Counted from the stretch's first letter, positions 10,690 to 23,272 are shown. The stretch: DNA of 64,000 nucleotides from Aplectana chamaeleonis (GCA_029168955.1 JAPDOI010000905.1:1-64000), one strand, 5' to 3'. Numbers and translations: made by a program. The notes: generated by a model not told the origin, from the sequence alone.

Positions 10690-13600
10690 CAGTGCGGTCG
10701 GCTGCCAAGGGTAAAAAGGCGGCGGCGGGCGGCGGCCGCCGCCGTTTTTGTGCGGCGCCAACTTAGGAACTGTTTAACGCGTTAAACGACTTACTCGGCT
10801 GATTATGTTTTTGTGGCATACTTGGAGCAGCCCTATGATACCACTAAAGAAGTTTGGAGAAATTTCGGCTTATTTGAATTTTCCCGAAAAATTGAACTGG
10901 AGGAATGGCGAGTTTTCAGATGCTCATAAACATTTCCAAAACAACATGATATCGTCAGATATAATATTAAGTGGTGCAGAATATTCGGTACTACAAAAAT
11001 AAAATACTTTCCTAAAAAACACCGAGCTGAGAAGAAAAATACTCTAGACGAAAGTTGCAATTGAGCACTGCCCTGGTTGATTGAGATTAATTTTGATCAC
11101 AGACAGGCCTGTGGTGGTTGAAATGTTATAATGTCGATTCAAATAATTTGTGTACGCAACCTCGAAACTACCAAAGAATTTTCTGGTCGATCGGGCATTT
11201 TCGAAAAAAAAAACTGAAATTTGGTGTTTTTTTTGGAAATCCAGTGTCTCTAAAAAAACCCCAACAAAAGTATTCCTTAATGGTGATGAATGCTTACTGT
11301 CAAGACAAGTATGTGACACCACTAGTGAGTTATTTGCTCATTTTCGGTTTCTGATTTCCAAATTATCATTGACTCAACATTGTTCTGCGGGACGCAATTA
11401 AATTTTATGAGGCCCTCGACTGTATAACTCCTAGAAAGTAGATTTTTCGGAAGAGTTAAATGTGTAAAAGTTCATGTGGGCATTAATAAAAAATATCAGA
11501 ATAGGAGAAACACAAAAACGAAAAATTTTGAAATTTCTTTGAAAAATTCGTCTTTCTTGTTTTTTATTCTTTGGTATTCAGCACCTATTTAAAACAATTG
11601 ATGGGCAGTGCAGCGATTATAACCCCGATCTCGGATGAGAGCTCATATTTCCGCGCAATGAGTTAGTTTGAGGCAGATTTATCAAAGAATGGGTGAGAAA
11701 GGTTTTTTCAAAAAGTGCTCCACGCTCACAATAGTGGCGTTTTTTTGATATTTGGCCGTATGTGGATTTATATGAGGAAAGAGGCTGTGGCACTGCAGCA
11801 GGTGCTTTTCCGCGTGTCAGTGAAAGTTTCTGAAATCCATGGAAGATTTTTACTGAAAATGATTAAACTTCAGTTTTGCAAAATAATATAATATCAAAAG
11901 TTCAATATTTACACCAACGTCAAACATTCTCCGTTCAAGCTTAATCAATGCTTTTGTCACATACGAAAGAAAAGAAGGGTTGCTATTGAACCTCACATTA
12001 TGGACGAGAATCATTAGATGGTGATAAGAAAAAATAGGAGCCGAACCCAGCTCCTCACGCTAATAATTCTTTGCCTAAGAGTATACTAATTCAGAAAGGT
12101 TTCATATCGTGATATTGAAGCGGAAAGGTTGCACATAGAATACCAATGAGCTAAGCCTCTCAGTAGTCGTAGAAAAGAATCTTAAACGTGGATGCGAAAA
12201 ATCTCGATTTTTTCGTCGATGGAATTCGGAGCTCTGGGCCCGATCTGGGCTCACTGATGACAGACGAGTGTCATTAAAATTAAATCGGCGAAATTCGTGC
12301 TCGCCCACAAAAACGCCTAAACAATATTCAGATACATAGAAAAAGTTCTTGTGTCAAGTTTTGTGCGAAATGTCATTCTTCGAAGGCAGCTGTGAACTGA
12401 AAATGACCTAAGTTCAGACTGAAAGCGAAATTTGAAGAAACGTGAACTCGTCAATACTGACAGGATTTTTTCACGGTAGTATAGAGATACGAATGTGTAG
12501 GTTATGGCAAATATCCTGACTCCTCTGAATATGCCCTGATTCGTTCCTCTGGCATCGATATGCCGTCGCCCTGCTAATCGCTGACTTCGCACCTCCAGTT
12601 GGACGCGTCAGGTCACCACAACGGCCCACCAACAGCACAGGACTCAACGTATCTCATTAGAATAGAAGTAACTTCTGAAGTCTTGGTATTTTGAGAATGT
12701 TCATGGTTTTCATACGTATGCATCACGGAAAAACACGAAATTTCGAATTTCTATTCAACTAATCGGTTAAATCCTCCGAATTCTCACTTGAATCGAGTAG
12801 AAATAAAAATAGACTTTTTTCCATTTTCTTTACTCATTCAAAAGATCGGAGGTTTTCTCGAACTCATTCATTCGAAAATATAAAAACGCGTTATTCGAAA
12901 AATTCACTCATTAGGAAAGTTTATATGTGTCTTATTCGAATGCGTACATTCATTCGGTATTTTTTAAGGCTATGGAAATCTCACTTCTTTTGAATTAGTA
13001 AAGAAGATGGAAAAAGTCCATTTTTATTTCTATTCGATTCGAATGAGAATTCGGAAGATTTTTCCGATTAGTTGAATAGAAACCCGAATTTTCTTGTTTT
13101 TCCGATTAAATAATGAATAGTTTGTAAATTCTAGAAGTTACTTCTATTCTAGTGAGATACGTTGAGTCCTGTGTTGTTGGTGGGCCATTGTGGTGACCTG
13201 ACGGGTCCAACTGGAGGTGCGAAGTCAGCGATTAGCAGGGCGACGGCATATCGATGCCAGAGGAACGAATCAGGGCATATTCAGAGGAGTCAGGATATTT
13301 GCCATAACCTACACATTCGTATCTCTATACTACCGTGAAAATCCTGTCAGTATTGACGAGTTCACGTTTCTTCAAATTTCGCTTTCAGTCTGAACTTAGG
13401 TCATTTTCAGTTCACAGCTGCCCTCGAAGAATGACATTTCGCACAAAACTTGACACAAGAACTTTTTCTATGTATCTGAATATTGTTTAGGCGTTTTTGT
13501 GGGCGAGCACGAATTTCGTCGATTTAATTTTAATGACACTCGTCTGTCATCAGTGAGCCCAGATCGGGCCCAGAGCTCCGAATTCCATCGACGAAAAAAT

Positions 13601-15116
13601 CGAGATTTTTTCGCATCCACGTTTAAGATTCTATTCTACGACTATTAAGATACTTAGCTCATTAATATTCTATGTGCAACATTTCCGCTTCAATATCACG
13701 ATATGAAACCTTTCTGAATCAGTATACTCTTAGGCAAAGAATTATTAGCGTGAGGAGCTGGGTTCAGCTCCTATTTTTTCTTATCACCATCTAATGATTC
13801 TCGTCCATAATGAGAGGTTCAATAGCAACCCTTCTTCTTTCGTATGTGACAAGAGCATTGATTGAGCTTGAAAGGAGAATGTTTGACGTTGGTGTAAATA
13901 TTGAACTTTGATATAATATTATTTTTACAAAACCGAAGTTTAATCATTTTCTGTAAAAACTTCCATGGATTTCAGAAACTTTCACTGATACGCGGAAAAG
14001 CACCTGCTGCAGTGCCACAGCCCCTTTCCTCATATAAATCCACATACGGCCAAATATAAAAAAAAAACGCCACTGATGTGAGCGTGGAGCACTTTTTGAA
14101 AAAAACCTTTCTCACCCATTCTTTGATAAATCTGCGTCAAACTAACTCATAGCGTGGAATTATGAGCTCTCATCCGAGATCAGGGTAATAATCGCTGCAC
14201 TGCCCATCAATTGTTTTAAATAGGTGCTGAATACCAAAGAATAAAAAACAAGAAAGACGAATTTTTCAAAAAAATGTCAAAATTTTTCGTTTTTGTGTTT
14301 CTCCTATTCTGGTATTTTTTAATAATGCCCACATGGACTTTTCCATATTTAACTCTTCCGAAAAATTTACTTCATAGGAGTTATACAGTCGAGAGCCTCG
14401 TAAAATTTAATTGCGTCCCGCAGAACAATGTTGAGTCAATGATAATTTGGAAATCAGAATCCGAAAATGAGCAAATAACTCACTAGTGGTGTCACATACT
14501 TGTCTTGACAGTAGGCATTCATCACCATAAAGGAATACTTTTGTGGGGGTTTTTTACGGACACTGGATTCCCAAAAAAAAAACACCAAATTTCAGATTTT
14601 TTCGAAAATGCCCGATTGACCAGAAAATTCTTTGGTAGTTTCGAGGCTGCGTACACAAATTATTTGAATCGACATTATAACATTTCAACCACCACAGGCC
14701 TGTCTGTGATCAAAATTAATCTCAATCAACCAGCGCAGTGCTCAATTGCAACTTTCGTCTAGAGTATTTTTTCTTCTCAGCTCGGTGTTTTAAGAAAGTA
14801 TTTTATTTTTGTAGTACCGAATATTCTGCACCACTTACTATTATCTCTGACAATATAACGTTGTTCTAGAAATGTTTATGAGCATCTGAAGACTCGCCAT
14901 TCTTCCAGTTCAATTTTTCGGAAAAATTCAAACAAGTCGAAATTTCTCCACACTTCTTTAGTGGAATCATAGGGCTGCTTCAAGTATGCCACAAAAACAT
15001 AATCAGCCGAGTAAGTCGTTTAACGCGTTAAACAGTTCCTAAGTTGGGCGCCGCACAAAAACGGCGGCGGCCGCCGCCCGCCGCCGCCTTTTTACCCTTG
15101 GCAGCCGACCGCACTG
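10690..15116. mobile_element. 4.4-kb palindromic element, TA-flanked
   Basis: TA at 10688-10689 and 15117-15118 flanks the ends CAGTGCGGTCGGCTGCC and its complement. The left arm is about 10690-12846 and the right arm about 12986-15116, with a spacer of about 140 bases. Similarity of the arms is high throughout, with small indels. Each tip carries a GCC-rich block (about 10716-10748 and 15058-15090), and the body is AT-rich. CAGT ends and TA duplication suggest a Tc1/mariner-type origin, but no transposase frame is present. Mirror-image open frames (11118 and 14505, 12102-12592) reflect the palindrome and do not suggest genes. The spacer is dense in ATTCGAA-like motifs. Confidence 0.88.
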
Positions 15117-15395
15117 TATGTAGTCTCTCACCGCAATCAAGCCTCCAGTAACTCAATAAATTACCCACTTGGGCTGATTTGAAAATGATGTCAAGTGTCG
15201 AATGTTCTTTGCCCCTCGAGCCCATCGACAGTGGATAGACCTGCGACTTGTTGATCGAGTACATACTCATAACTGCTTGGCTGCCCTTTCATCACTGTGG
15301 CGCGACCTACATACGGCAGGGCAGCCACACCATTGTGAGTGTAAACGATCAACAAGTCAAAAGATGTGAAGTTCACAGAGCATTGTGCATCTACA
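15117..15395 (-). pseudogene. Gene-like fragment, unrecognised
   Basis: Minus-strand frames here have a protein-like composition. One includes NFTSFDLLIVYTHNGVAALP, then GRATVMKGQ. A second frame continues with IIFKSAQVGNLLSYWRLDCG. A frameshift near 15200 would be needed to join them. The reading then continues across the palindrome into 10689-10632. It could be a broken exon of a host gene or of an unknown element. The remaining upstream part is cut by the inverted repeat starting at 15403. Confidence 0.3.
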
Positions 15396-15402
15396 TGCCT
15401 TA

Positions 15403-17414
15403 GGCCGGGATCATACTTCCAGCGACGAGCGACGCAACACAATGTTTACCATCCATATCGACCAAAAATCCATATGCCTGGGCTGGGATTCATGAACGCG
15501 CTGGGTCCCGGCAGGGTTTGGTTTGGTTAGCTGCCCCGGCTGGGACCAAACTGAACCAAACCACCACCTCGGAGGTGCGGTTACATGGGACCCAGAGGCC
15601 GGATTCATCATTAAAAAACGGGTTAGCGCCGGCCCTAGGTTCGCCAGACCTGGGTTCAGAAATTGGGTTTAGGTTGGACAACCCAGCATCTTTGATTCAT
15701 CGGCGCAAATCTTGCGTTGGTTCCCCAAACCCATTTTTTGTCGGCACGAGAGGCGTCTGCGAATGCACAACGTATTTTCGCGACGTCTATTTCCAAGTTG
15801 CAGTCCAATCAATACTCAGTTTTCTCAATGGCCAACCCCTCATATTGAATTTTTCGCTCCTGTCGTGTAGCTAGTGTTGGTTTCTCATCCAAGTAGTAGC
15901 TGTTTTTACACAATTCGTCATCTTTTATCGCAACTTCCATTTTCATGTTCCTCTGCCTATTTGTTTTTTTTTAGAACCCCACAAAGATAGGCAAGGATAC
16001 TCACCTCAGCATAAATCCGAAAGGAGGCACTGCAACTTCTGGGGCTGTCTGAAGCCAGTCGTAATCCATATTTCAAAAACTTGGTTCAAATATGTTCTGT
16101 TGTGTTCAAATTCAAGCTGCATCCGAGAAAATTGCGCCATGTAGTTTATTTTGTTGCTCTTCAATAACAACCCCTTAATTTCTGAATTGATTTTCTGAAA
16201 GGGGGGTCTCAAATTTATCATTATCGAGCTTTGCATAGAGCATTCAAAAGTACTTTGTTTTTCTTTTTGATCAAACTAACAGTGAATCATGGGTTACGCT
16301 ATGGATGAATTGAGTGCCCTTTTTCTTTTTTTTTAGAAAAAGTACTGGCGGGTTGAAATAGGTTGTAGAGCAAGTCACTGTACGTAATACTTGTAGTAAC
16401 ACACTGCAGTGGGTAGATACTCAAACAGAAGAAATAGAACAGAATCAGTATTGCAAAACAGAACGGTCCGGGCCTGAGAAATCCTTTCAATGGATGCAGT
16501 TCGTTTTAAAATTCATTAGAACATACTCTGACAAAGTTTTCTTTTATATCAATCGCAACTGGTTTCCCACAGCTCTAAAGGGAAGAACCTCCTTCTTGAA
16601 CGATTTTTGAGAGATAAAATGAAAACTTAAGGGGACAGAAGAATAAAAAGAAAATGAAACTCAAAGGAAAGGAAGAACGTTGGAACTTTAAAGAAAATTT
16701 CAAATTGGATGAGAAATGAACACTAGCTAAATCACAATAGAGCAGAAGAATGCTATGAGAGGCTGGCGGTAGCTAAAATCCGAGTATTGAAAGAAGGGAA
16801 ACAATGAAAGATGATGACGGAGATATGAGAGGAAAGGAAAGACGTGAAGCTTTATCGAAAGTCTCAAAATTCTAAAAGGCTCGAAATAAATAAAAGCTTC
16901 GTAGCCAGCGTTTGAGTCGATAATTTTTAGGGTAGCCCATCCAATACGAAATTGAAAACAGATTCTGACGATCTGTCCAATCACGTATACAAATTGTTAG
17001 AGCACTAATAATAATTGATTTTTGGAAATCACAGCACATTATTTCTGAAATTGGCGCTAGAGCGCGTTATTTAGCTGCTAATTTTGGGTTGGGTTGGGTG
17101 GACCCTCGCTCCCGCCTCGGGTTCTCTGAACCCAAACCCAAACCCATTTCCCATGGGTTATTGAATTGATGAATCCCGAAGAATTGGATTGCGCCGGCTT
17201 TGAACCCAACCCAAATCGGCAAACCCAGGTTCTGCGCAATGATGAATCCGTCCTCAGGTGTAGCCCAGTCTTAACCAAACCTAGCGATGATGAATAGCTG
17301 GTTTGCAAACGTTTCCAACCAAACCCTGCTGGGAACCCCGGTTTAGCGTTGATGAATCCCAGCCCTGTTGTGCACTGTCGCTGTCGCTAGTCGCGAGAGG
17401 TATGATCCCGGTCT
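15403..17414. mobile_element. Three nested inverted-repeat elements
   Basis: The outer ends are GGCCGGGATCATAC (15403) and its near complement ending at 17414, with TA on both sides. The middle ends are GGGCTGGGATTCAT (about 15479) and ATGAATCCCAGCCC (ending about 17366). The inner ends are GGATTCATCATT (15601) and AATGATGAATCC (ending 17249). The inner part matches 47495-50700, which has extra insertions. No protein is supported; frames are short. Confidence 0.7.
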
Positions 17415-18767
17415 TACCTTGGAAGCGACATGAGACGATTGCAGATTATCATCAACACCCAATACTAAGGACTCAGGCGTCTCCTGGCCCCGAGCCGCAC
17501 CAAACAGGATTGGGAGAACGAGCCGAATCAGGCGGCACGAGGCCGAGAATCGTCTGAGTATGCACTGAACGAAAAGTCTGACTATTTAATAGATCCTAAT
17601 GACGCTTTTATGAGGTTTGAATACCGAATAGTAAAATACCGGAAACTCTTCTTTGGGAAACAACGGTTCTAGGCTTACAACGGAATCGGGCAATTCTCGG
17701 ACACGAGCCGCACCGAACAGGAATCGGAGCAACCTGACAGTTTGGCTCGTTCTTCCAATCTATGAGTCACTGCTGTTGCTATCTGGGCTACGGACCTATT
17801 TATCAGGCGGCTAGGAGCTGAGAGTCCCCTGAGGAAGTGAAACTGGTTGACTCACCCGTTTCCGGCGATATATTATATATACATATCAACTGATATATAG
17901 CCTATCTCGCTCGGATGAGACCGGGTGGGGTAAGCAGCGGTGCGGTAGTTCATGGCAAAATATAACAGCGATAAAGAGACTTTGACACGACAAGGGCGAT
18001 AAGCTTTACTTCGACAGGCTTATGATGAGAAAGAAATGTTATACTTGTAACGATGTTTTTAAATTCAAGTTCGTAGCTGCAAAGCGATTTTCGCCTACGA
18101 GTTACTCATGGGGTTTTCTCAGTTGTGCGGAAAAGTAAGGGCTGTCTCCTATCAGGAAAGTTTGAAGGTGTTCAGAAAAATTGTTTCCGATTTGGCCCAA
18201 AACTTCCTCCGGGGGAATATCCAGTGTCTTGAATGTGAACCTGGGTCCATTTGGCGACATTTAAACTTACTGTAGGCTATTGCGAAATCAATGCCATTTA
18301 GATGGCGTAATCTCCTATAGTGCAATACCGCTCGTAGGATTTGGTTAGCAAGCGCGCTAGGACGCGTTTTAGCTTCTTTTTCGTTCTCTTTGAATAACTC
18401 GCTTCAAACTCGATTTTGAGCAAAACTAGGGTGATTTTCGTGATCTTGGCACTGAGAGCTATCCATTGGTATAGCCATTGTGGAGTTCCGTTGTGTACTA
18501 CATACAGAAGTTTGGCCAACATTCGGGTTTCTAAATATGGTACAGTGGCGAAGGGGGGGGGGCGTTCCTAGCCTCTGTCCTTCCACCAAGGAGCCGTAAC
18601 TTTAAACCTGGCTGCTGGACAAACTTGTTTAGTTCTGAACGGAGCCCCACAAGGGCTATACCATTGGATAGCCCTCAACGCGAGGTTCACGAATGTTACC
18701 AAAGTTTCGCTCAAAGTTGAGTTTAAAGTGAGTTCTCCAAAAAGGACGAAAAGGCGCAAAAACGGAT
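17415..18767. other. No gene seen
   Basis: This stretch has no convincing coding frame. A simple AT stretch (TATATTATATATACATATC) lies at 17868-17886 and a run of nine or so G residues near 18553. The frame at 18298-18522 (minus) is basic and ends in a low-complexity Lys/Arg tail; I could not identify it. Confidence 0.4.
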
Positions 18768-18830
18768 ATAAATTATTATTATTATTATTATTTATTATTT
18801 ATTGACGTGGAAACATTGTCACACGTTTAA

Positions 18831-19316
18831 AGGCAGTGTTCACGATGAAAAAAGTTTTCGAAATTCCACTAGGATTGGGTAGTGGAGGGACACTCTGTAA
18901 CGTTAACGTCGAAAGAACGCATGAAAACGAGCCAGGAAGAGCCCCAAAAGAGCCCGAAGTTGCAACTTCGAGCGCATTGAAAACCCCAAAAGCGCATCAC
19001 ACGCCCACCGACGTGAACAAATGAATGCTCGAGGTCGTGAGATGAGCGATGATTTTCAATCATTAGCCCCGTTCTTCCCTTCATTCTCAGCTTCTCTCTT
19101 TACTCAGGTCAGCTCGCATAGATCGGCTTCAAAAGACGGAAGTTACAAGCCTCGGACAACTCGTCCACCATGTTTCCATAGCTCAATCTTTGAGGGACCA
19201 TACCTGCGCTCACAGAAGGTCTTGTATGATTTCAGATGCACCATTGGAATCAGCATGGGGCCGTTTTCAAGATAGGCGGAAAAACAGAAAAACGATTTTC
19301 ATCGTGAACACTGCCT
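18831..19316. mobile_element. 486-bp TTAA element, type A copy 0
   Basis: TTAA at 18827-18830 and 19317-19320 flanks the ends AGGCAGTGTTCACGAT and ATCGTGAACACTGCCT. It interrupts the last codons of the LINE. With one TTAA removed, the LINE frame continues into its stop. It is nearly identical to copies at 21005 and 21534. Confidence 0.88.
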
Positions 19317-20515
19317 TTAAATGGAGGTATAGGAAAAACAAGAAAACAACACTGATCATGAAAAAATTGAACAATCGCGTTGTTTCTGTCAAGATCATGA
19401 GTGGAGAATCTATGAGAAGACATAAACAATACCTCATCGTTTTGGCTTAATAAAAGGTTGAATTTCCGTAGATTCTTGTAGGTGAAAAAGTTAGACCTCG
19501 CCTGAGACTTTGCCACTGGAAGATATAGTATTAACTGTCCTCTTCTATTCCTTGTCAAAGGGACGCCAAAGGGGATTTATAGAGAGTTTTCTAGTGAGGA
19601 TTTTGAACATCATTAGAAGGTCAGCTCTTTTTCTCCTGATAAAAAGGGAGGGTAATCCCAGTTGATTCGATCTGACAGAACCGTTAGGTAGTTGAGAATA
19701 GCTAATATTGTGACACCTCATCATCAATTTTCGTGTAAAGTTATTCTGTATGCTCTCTAAAAGGTCTATGTCTTTCTTTTTGAAGGGATTGAAAACGGAA
19801 ATACCACATTCAACAATTGGTCTAACATATGTTTTATGTGCTTTTAATAACACCTGGGAATCCTTAGATTTCAAAATTTTGAAAATATTATATGTACGGT
19901 AGTTTGCTCTATTAACTAAAGATATGTAGTGCGAATCAAAGTTTAGTTTACCAGTTATAAGAAAGCCTAAGTCACGAACCTTTGAAACGATGTTTAGTGT
20001 GGCTCCCTTCAGCGCGTATGTTGGGTGTGACATTTGAGTTTGGGTTCCAATAACAAGACAACTAGACTTCTCAGCAGCGAGAGGTAGTTCCCATTTTTCT
20101 GACCATAAGCCAATTTGATCGACGGCTCTTTGTACAGCTAAGGAGTCTTCGGGGTTTTCGATTTCCTTAAAGATCTTAATGCCATCTGCATTCATTTGGC
20201 AGCTAACGCCGAATCGTGAAACTTGTTCAGGTAATTCGAAGGTGTACAAAATAAATAGTATTTGGGATAGTGCTCCTCCCTGGGGCACACCACTGTATGT
20301 TGAGAGAACATCTGAGTAGTAGTTTTTAATCCTGACTTAATATGTTCTTCCTGAAAGGAAGTTGCAAATCCATTCTATGATCTTAGGATGTATTCCAATA
20401 AGTTTTAGCTTCAAAAGAAGCTTACCAATCGGAACCTTATCAAATGCCTTCGAAAAATCGAAATATACCACGTCAGTTCGTTTTTTGCTTTCCAGGGATT
20501 TAGTCCAGCTGTTAA
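19317..20515 (-). pseudogene. LINE reverse transcriptase, palm to C-terminus
   Basis: Minus-strand reading shows motif A YFDFSKAFDKVP (near 20450), motif B PQGGALSQILFILYT (near 20280) and motif C MNADGIKIF (near 20190). The usual catalytic pair Asp-Asp of motif C has become Asp-Gly, so this copy cannot polymerise. A DLGFLI block (near 19970) and a C-terminal NNFTRKL-type segment follow. Stops or frameshifts lie near 20335 and 19555; past the second the frame goes on as ILYLPVAKSQARSNFF, the usual LINE C-terminal region. The type A element cuts it at 19316. Confidence 0.85.
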
Positions 20516-21000
20516 GGGCAGTGTCCACGATAAAAACCATGCCTGATTTTTTGTTGGAGATCGGCAGCTATGGGGCCTAGCGCAACCCTAACGTTGAAAA
20601 AACTAAGAAAAATGAGCTCGGAACGGTCCCCTAAGGCCCCAAAGTTGGACACCCGTCAGCTCTTCACACCCAGGTGCACTCTCCACGCCCACCGACTTGA
20701 ACAAATGAATGCTCGAGATCGTGAGATGAGCGATGGTTTCCGAACAATAGAGCCGTTCTTCCCTTCATTCTCAACTTATCTCTTTACTCAGGTCAGCTCG
20801 CATACATCGGCTGCAAGAGACGGAAGTTACAAGCCTCGGACAACTCGTCCACCAGGTTTCCTTAGCTCAATTCTTGAGGGACCATAACTCCGTTCCCAGA
20901 CGGTCTTGTACAATTTCAAAGACATAACTGGAATCAGCGTGGAACCGTCTTCAAGATAGGCGAATAAGCAGGAAAACGATTCTTATCGTGAACACTGCCT
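20516..21000. mobile_element. 485-bp TTAA element, type A copy 1
   Basis: TTAA at 20512-20515 and 21001-21004 flanks it. This copy has diverged from copies 0, 2 and 3, which suggests it is older. Its right TTAA is shared with copy 2. Confidence 0.85.
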
Positions 21001-21004
21001 TTAA

Positions 21005-21490
21005 AGGCAGTGTTCACGATGAAAAAAGTTTTCAAAATTCCCCTAGGATTGGGTAGTGGAGGGACACTCTGTAACGTTAACGTCGAAAGAACGCATGAAA
21101 ACCTGCCAGTAAGAGCCCCAAAGGAGCCCGAAGTTGCAATTTCGAGCGCATTGAAAACCCCAAAAGCGCATCACACGCCCACCGACGTGAACAAATGAAT
21201 GCTCGAGATCGTGAAATGAGCGATGATTTTCAATCATTAGCCCCGTTCTTCCCTTCATTCTCAGCTTCTCTCTTTACTCAGGTCAGCTCGCATAGATCGG
21301 CTGCAAAAGACGGAAGTTACAAGCATCGGACAACTCGTCCACCATGTTTCCATAGCTCAATCTTTGAGGGACCATACCTGCGTTCACAGAAGGTCTTGTA
21401 TGATTTCAGAGACACCATTTGAATCAGCATGGGGCCGTTTTCAAGATAGGCGGAAAAACAGAAAAACGATTTTCATCGTGAACACTGCCT
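21005..21490. mobile_element. 486-bp TTAA element, type A copy 2
   Basis: TTAA at 21001-21004 and 21491-21494 flanks it. It sits in tandem with copy 1, apparently inserted into copy 1's own terminal TTAA. Removing copies 1 and 2 with one TTAA rejoins the LINE frame between 20515 and 21491. Confidence 0.87.
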
Positions 21491-21533
21491 TTAAGCGACG
21501 TTAGCATGGCAGTTTCAACTGACCTACCTTTAA
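21491..21533 (-). pseudogene. Short LINE piece trapped between two elements
   Basis: On the minus strand this encodes about ten residues, SVETAMLTSL. They fit between the GFLKSR end of the upstream LINE piece and the NSWTKS start of the downstream piece, as expected in the fingers-to-palm part of a CR1-like reverse transcriptase. Confidence 0.7.
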
Positions 21534-22013
21534 AGGCAGTGTTCACGATGAAAAAAGTTTTCGAAATTCCCCTAGGATTGGGTAGTGGAGGGACACTCTG
21601 TAACGTTAACGTCGAAAGAACGCATGAAAACGAGCCAGGGAAAGCTCCAAAAGAGCCCGAAGTTGACACTTCGAGCGCATTGAAAACCCCAAAAGCGCAT
21701 CACACGCCCACCGACGTGAACAAATGAATGCTCGAGATCGTGTGATGAGCGATGATTTTCAATCATTAGCCCCATTCTTCCCTTCATTCTCAGCTTCTCT
21801 CCTTACTCAGGTCAGCTCGCATAGATCGGCTGCAAAAGACGGAAGTTACAAGCCTCGGACAACTCGTCCACCATGTTTCCACAGCTCAATCTTTGAGGGA
21901 CCATACCTGCGTTCACAGAAGGTCTTGTATGATTTCAGAGACACCATTGGAATCAGCATGGGGCCGTTTTCAAGATAGGCGGAAAAACAGAAAAACGATT
22001 TTCATCGTGAAAT
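21534..22013. mobile_element. TTAA element, type A copy 3, one end lost
   Basis: TTAA at 21530-21533 precedes AGGCAGTGTTCACGATG. The right side matches the other copies up to TTTTCATCGTGAA and then stops, directly joined to LINE sequence at 22013. The last 12 or so bases of the element are missing, so the right end was eroded after insertion. Confidence 0.82.
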
Positions 22014-23272
22014 CTGCTTTTCAGAAATCCAAACTGACACGGTGATATTATATCAATTTCCTCAATGTGGTTCAGAATGTGTTTTTTGACGATTTTTTCA
22101 AAAGTTCTTGCAAAAACAGAAGTGATGGAAATCGGTCGATAGTTATTGGGGTCACTGAATGGCGGTTTTTTCGGAATCGCTGTTACGAATGCATGTTTCC
22201 ATCGTAAGGGTACGTCAGCTTTCATGTAACTCATATTAAAAATATGCTCAAGAGGATATGCAATGCACTCTATCACATTCTTGATGAATTCGATGTTAAT
22301 TAAGTCTGGGGATGCAGAGAAAGATTTCGGCCATTTAGACAAAATCTCGAAAATTTCCTCTTTATGAAACCATAGTGATTCTCGCATTCCGGGGAAGGGA
22401 GACATGGGGACTTCATCGGAAATTATAGAGCTTGTTTGCTGAGAGTTGTTGAAGACTTTTTGAAACACTTTGGCTAGCAGATCTGCTTTATCCTTCGGGT
22501 TACAAATGGGATTTCCGTGGAAGTCCCATAAATTTGGTACAGTTCAACTCCGCATTGCCGTTCAGTCCGCAAAGTGCACGCTGCTTGCGAAAGCATGCTG
22601 CGGCGCGGTTGCGAGTATTCTTAGACAGGGATGTGGGATCACCCGGGTGGTTTTTGCCTTTGGTGCCCGGGTGATCCCACCGCCCGGGTGATCCCACATC
22701 CCTGTCTAAGGATGCTCGCAACCGCGCCGCAGCACGCTTTCGCAAGCGGTGTGCATTTTGCGGACTGAACGGCAATGCGGAGTTGCACTGTATGATATCA
22801 TTATTACCACTGCGAAATTTGATATACTTATAGAAAGAAGTTTCGTCATTTGCCTCTAGAGTCTTTTCCTCACAATGCAAATTAAACTTTGACATGGCTT
22901 TTTCAACCTTACTATTCTGAAGCTCATAGTGTCTCCAATCATCAGCTTCCCCGGTTCTGCAAGCTACATTCCATAAGTTGGAACGGCGGTCGTTCATTCT
23001 TCTCAAATAGGCGGGTAGATGAGGTTCATTCGACCTAACCTTTTTCAAGGGGACGAATAATTCGTTAGTATGGTGGAGAATAGCAATGAATGTTTCATAC
23101 ATGCTATCTACACTGTCTGCATTATTCAAAGTTCCAATCCAATCAATATTGATCAAATATTGTTTTATAATGTGAAAATTTGCGGCTTGAAAGTCTCTTT
23201 TCCATTGAAATTCTTTGGGCCTTGAGGTGGAATTTATGCCGAAAGTAATAACAGCATGATCACTGTTACCTA
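22013..23272 (-). pseudogene. LINE endonuclease C-terminus, linker and reverse transcriptase fingers
   Basis: The minus-strand frame begins at the 15-kb unit with IGNSDHAVITFGI, the Asp-His block of the endonuclease. A linker of about 170 residues follows. Then come KHAFVTAIPKKPPF and PNNYRPISITSV, the first reverse transcriptase motifs (near 22190-22110), and CQFGFLKSR (near 22020). A 251-bp TA element (22540-22790) interrupts the linker in frame. The frame reads through that element, so a translated version would carry about 80 unrelated residues. Confidence 0.83.
22540..22790. mobile_element. 251-bp palindromic TA element, copy 1
   Basis: TA at 22538-22539 and 22791-22792 flanks the ends CAGTTCAACTCCGCATTGCC and GGCAATGCGGAGTTGCACTG. 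The arms pair almost throughout. A GC-rich block (CACCCGGGTG) is at the centre. Copy 2 at 25921-26171 has exactly the same length. Removing it restores the LINE frame. CAGT ends with TA suggest a Tc1/mariner-type non-autonomous element. Confidence 0.87.

Noticed and set aside
12102..12592. Minus-strand frames near the palindrome centre and their mirror images at about 13.3-14.7 kb
   Set aside because: They lie in the palindrome arms, are AT-rich and short, and show no domain.
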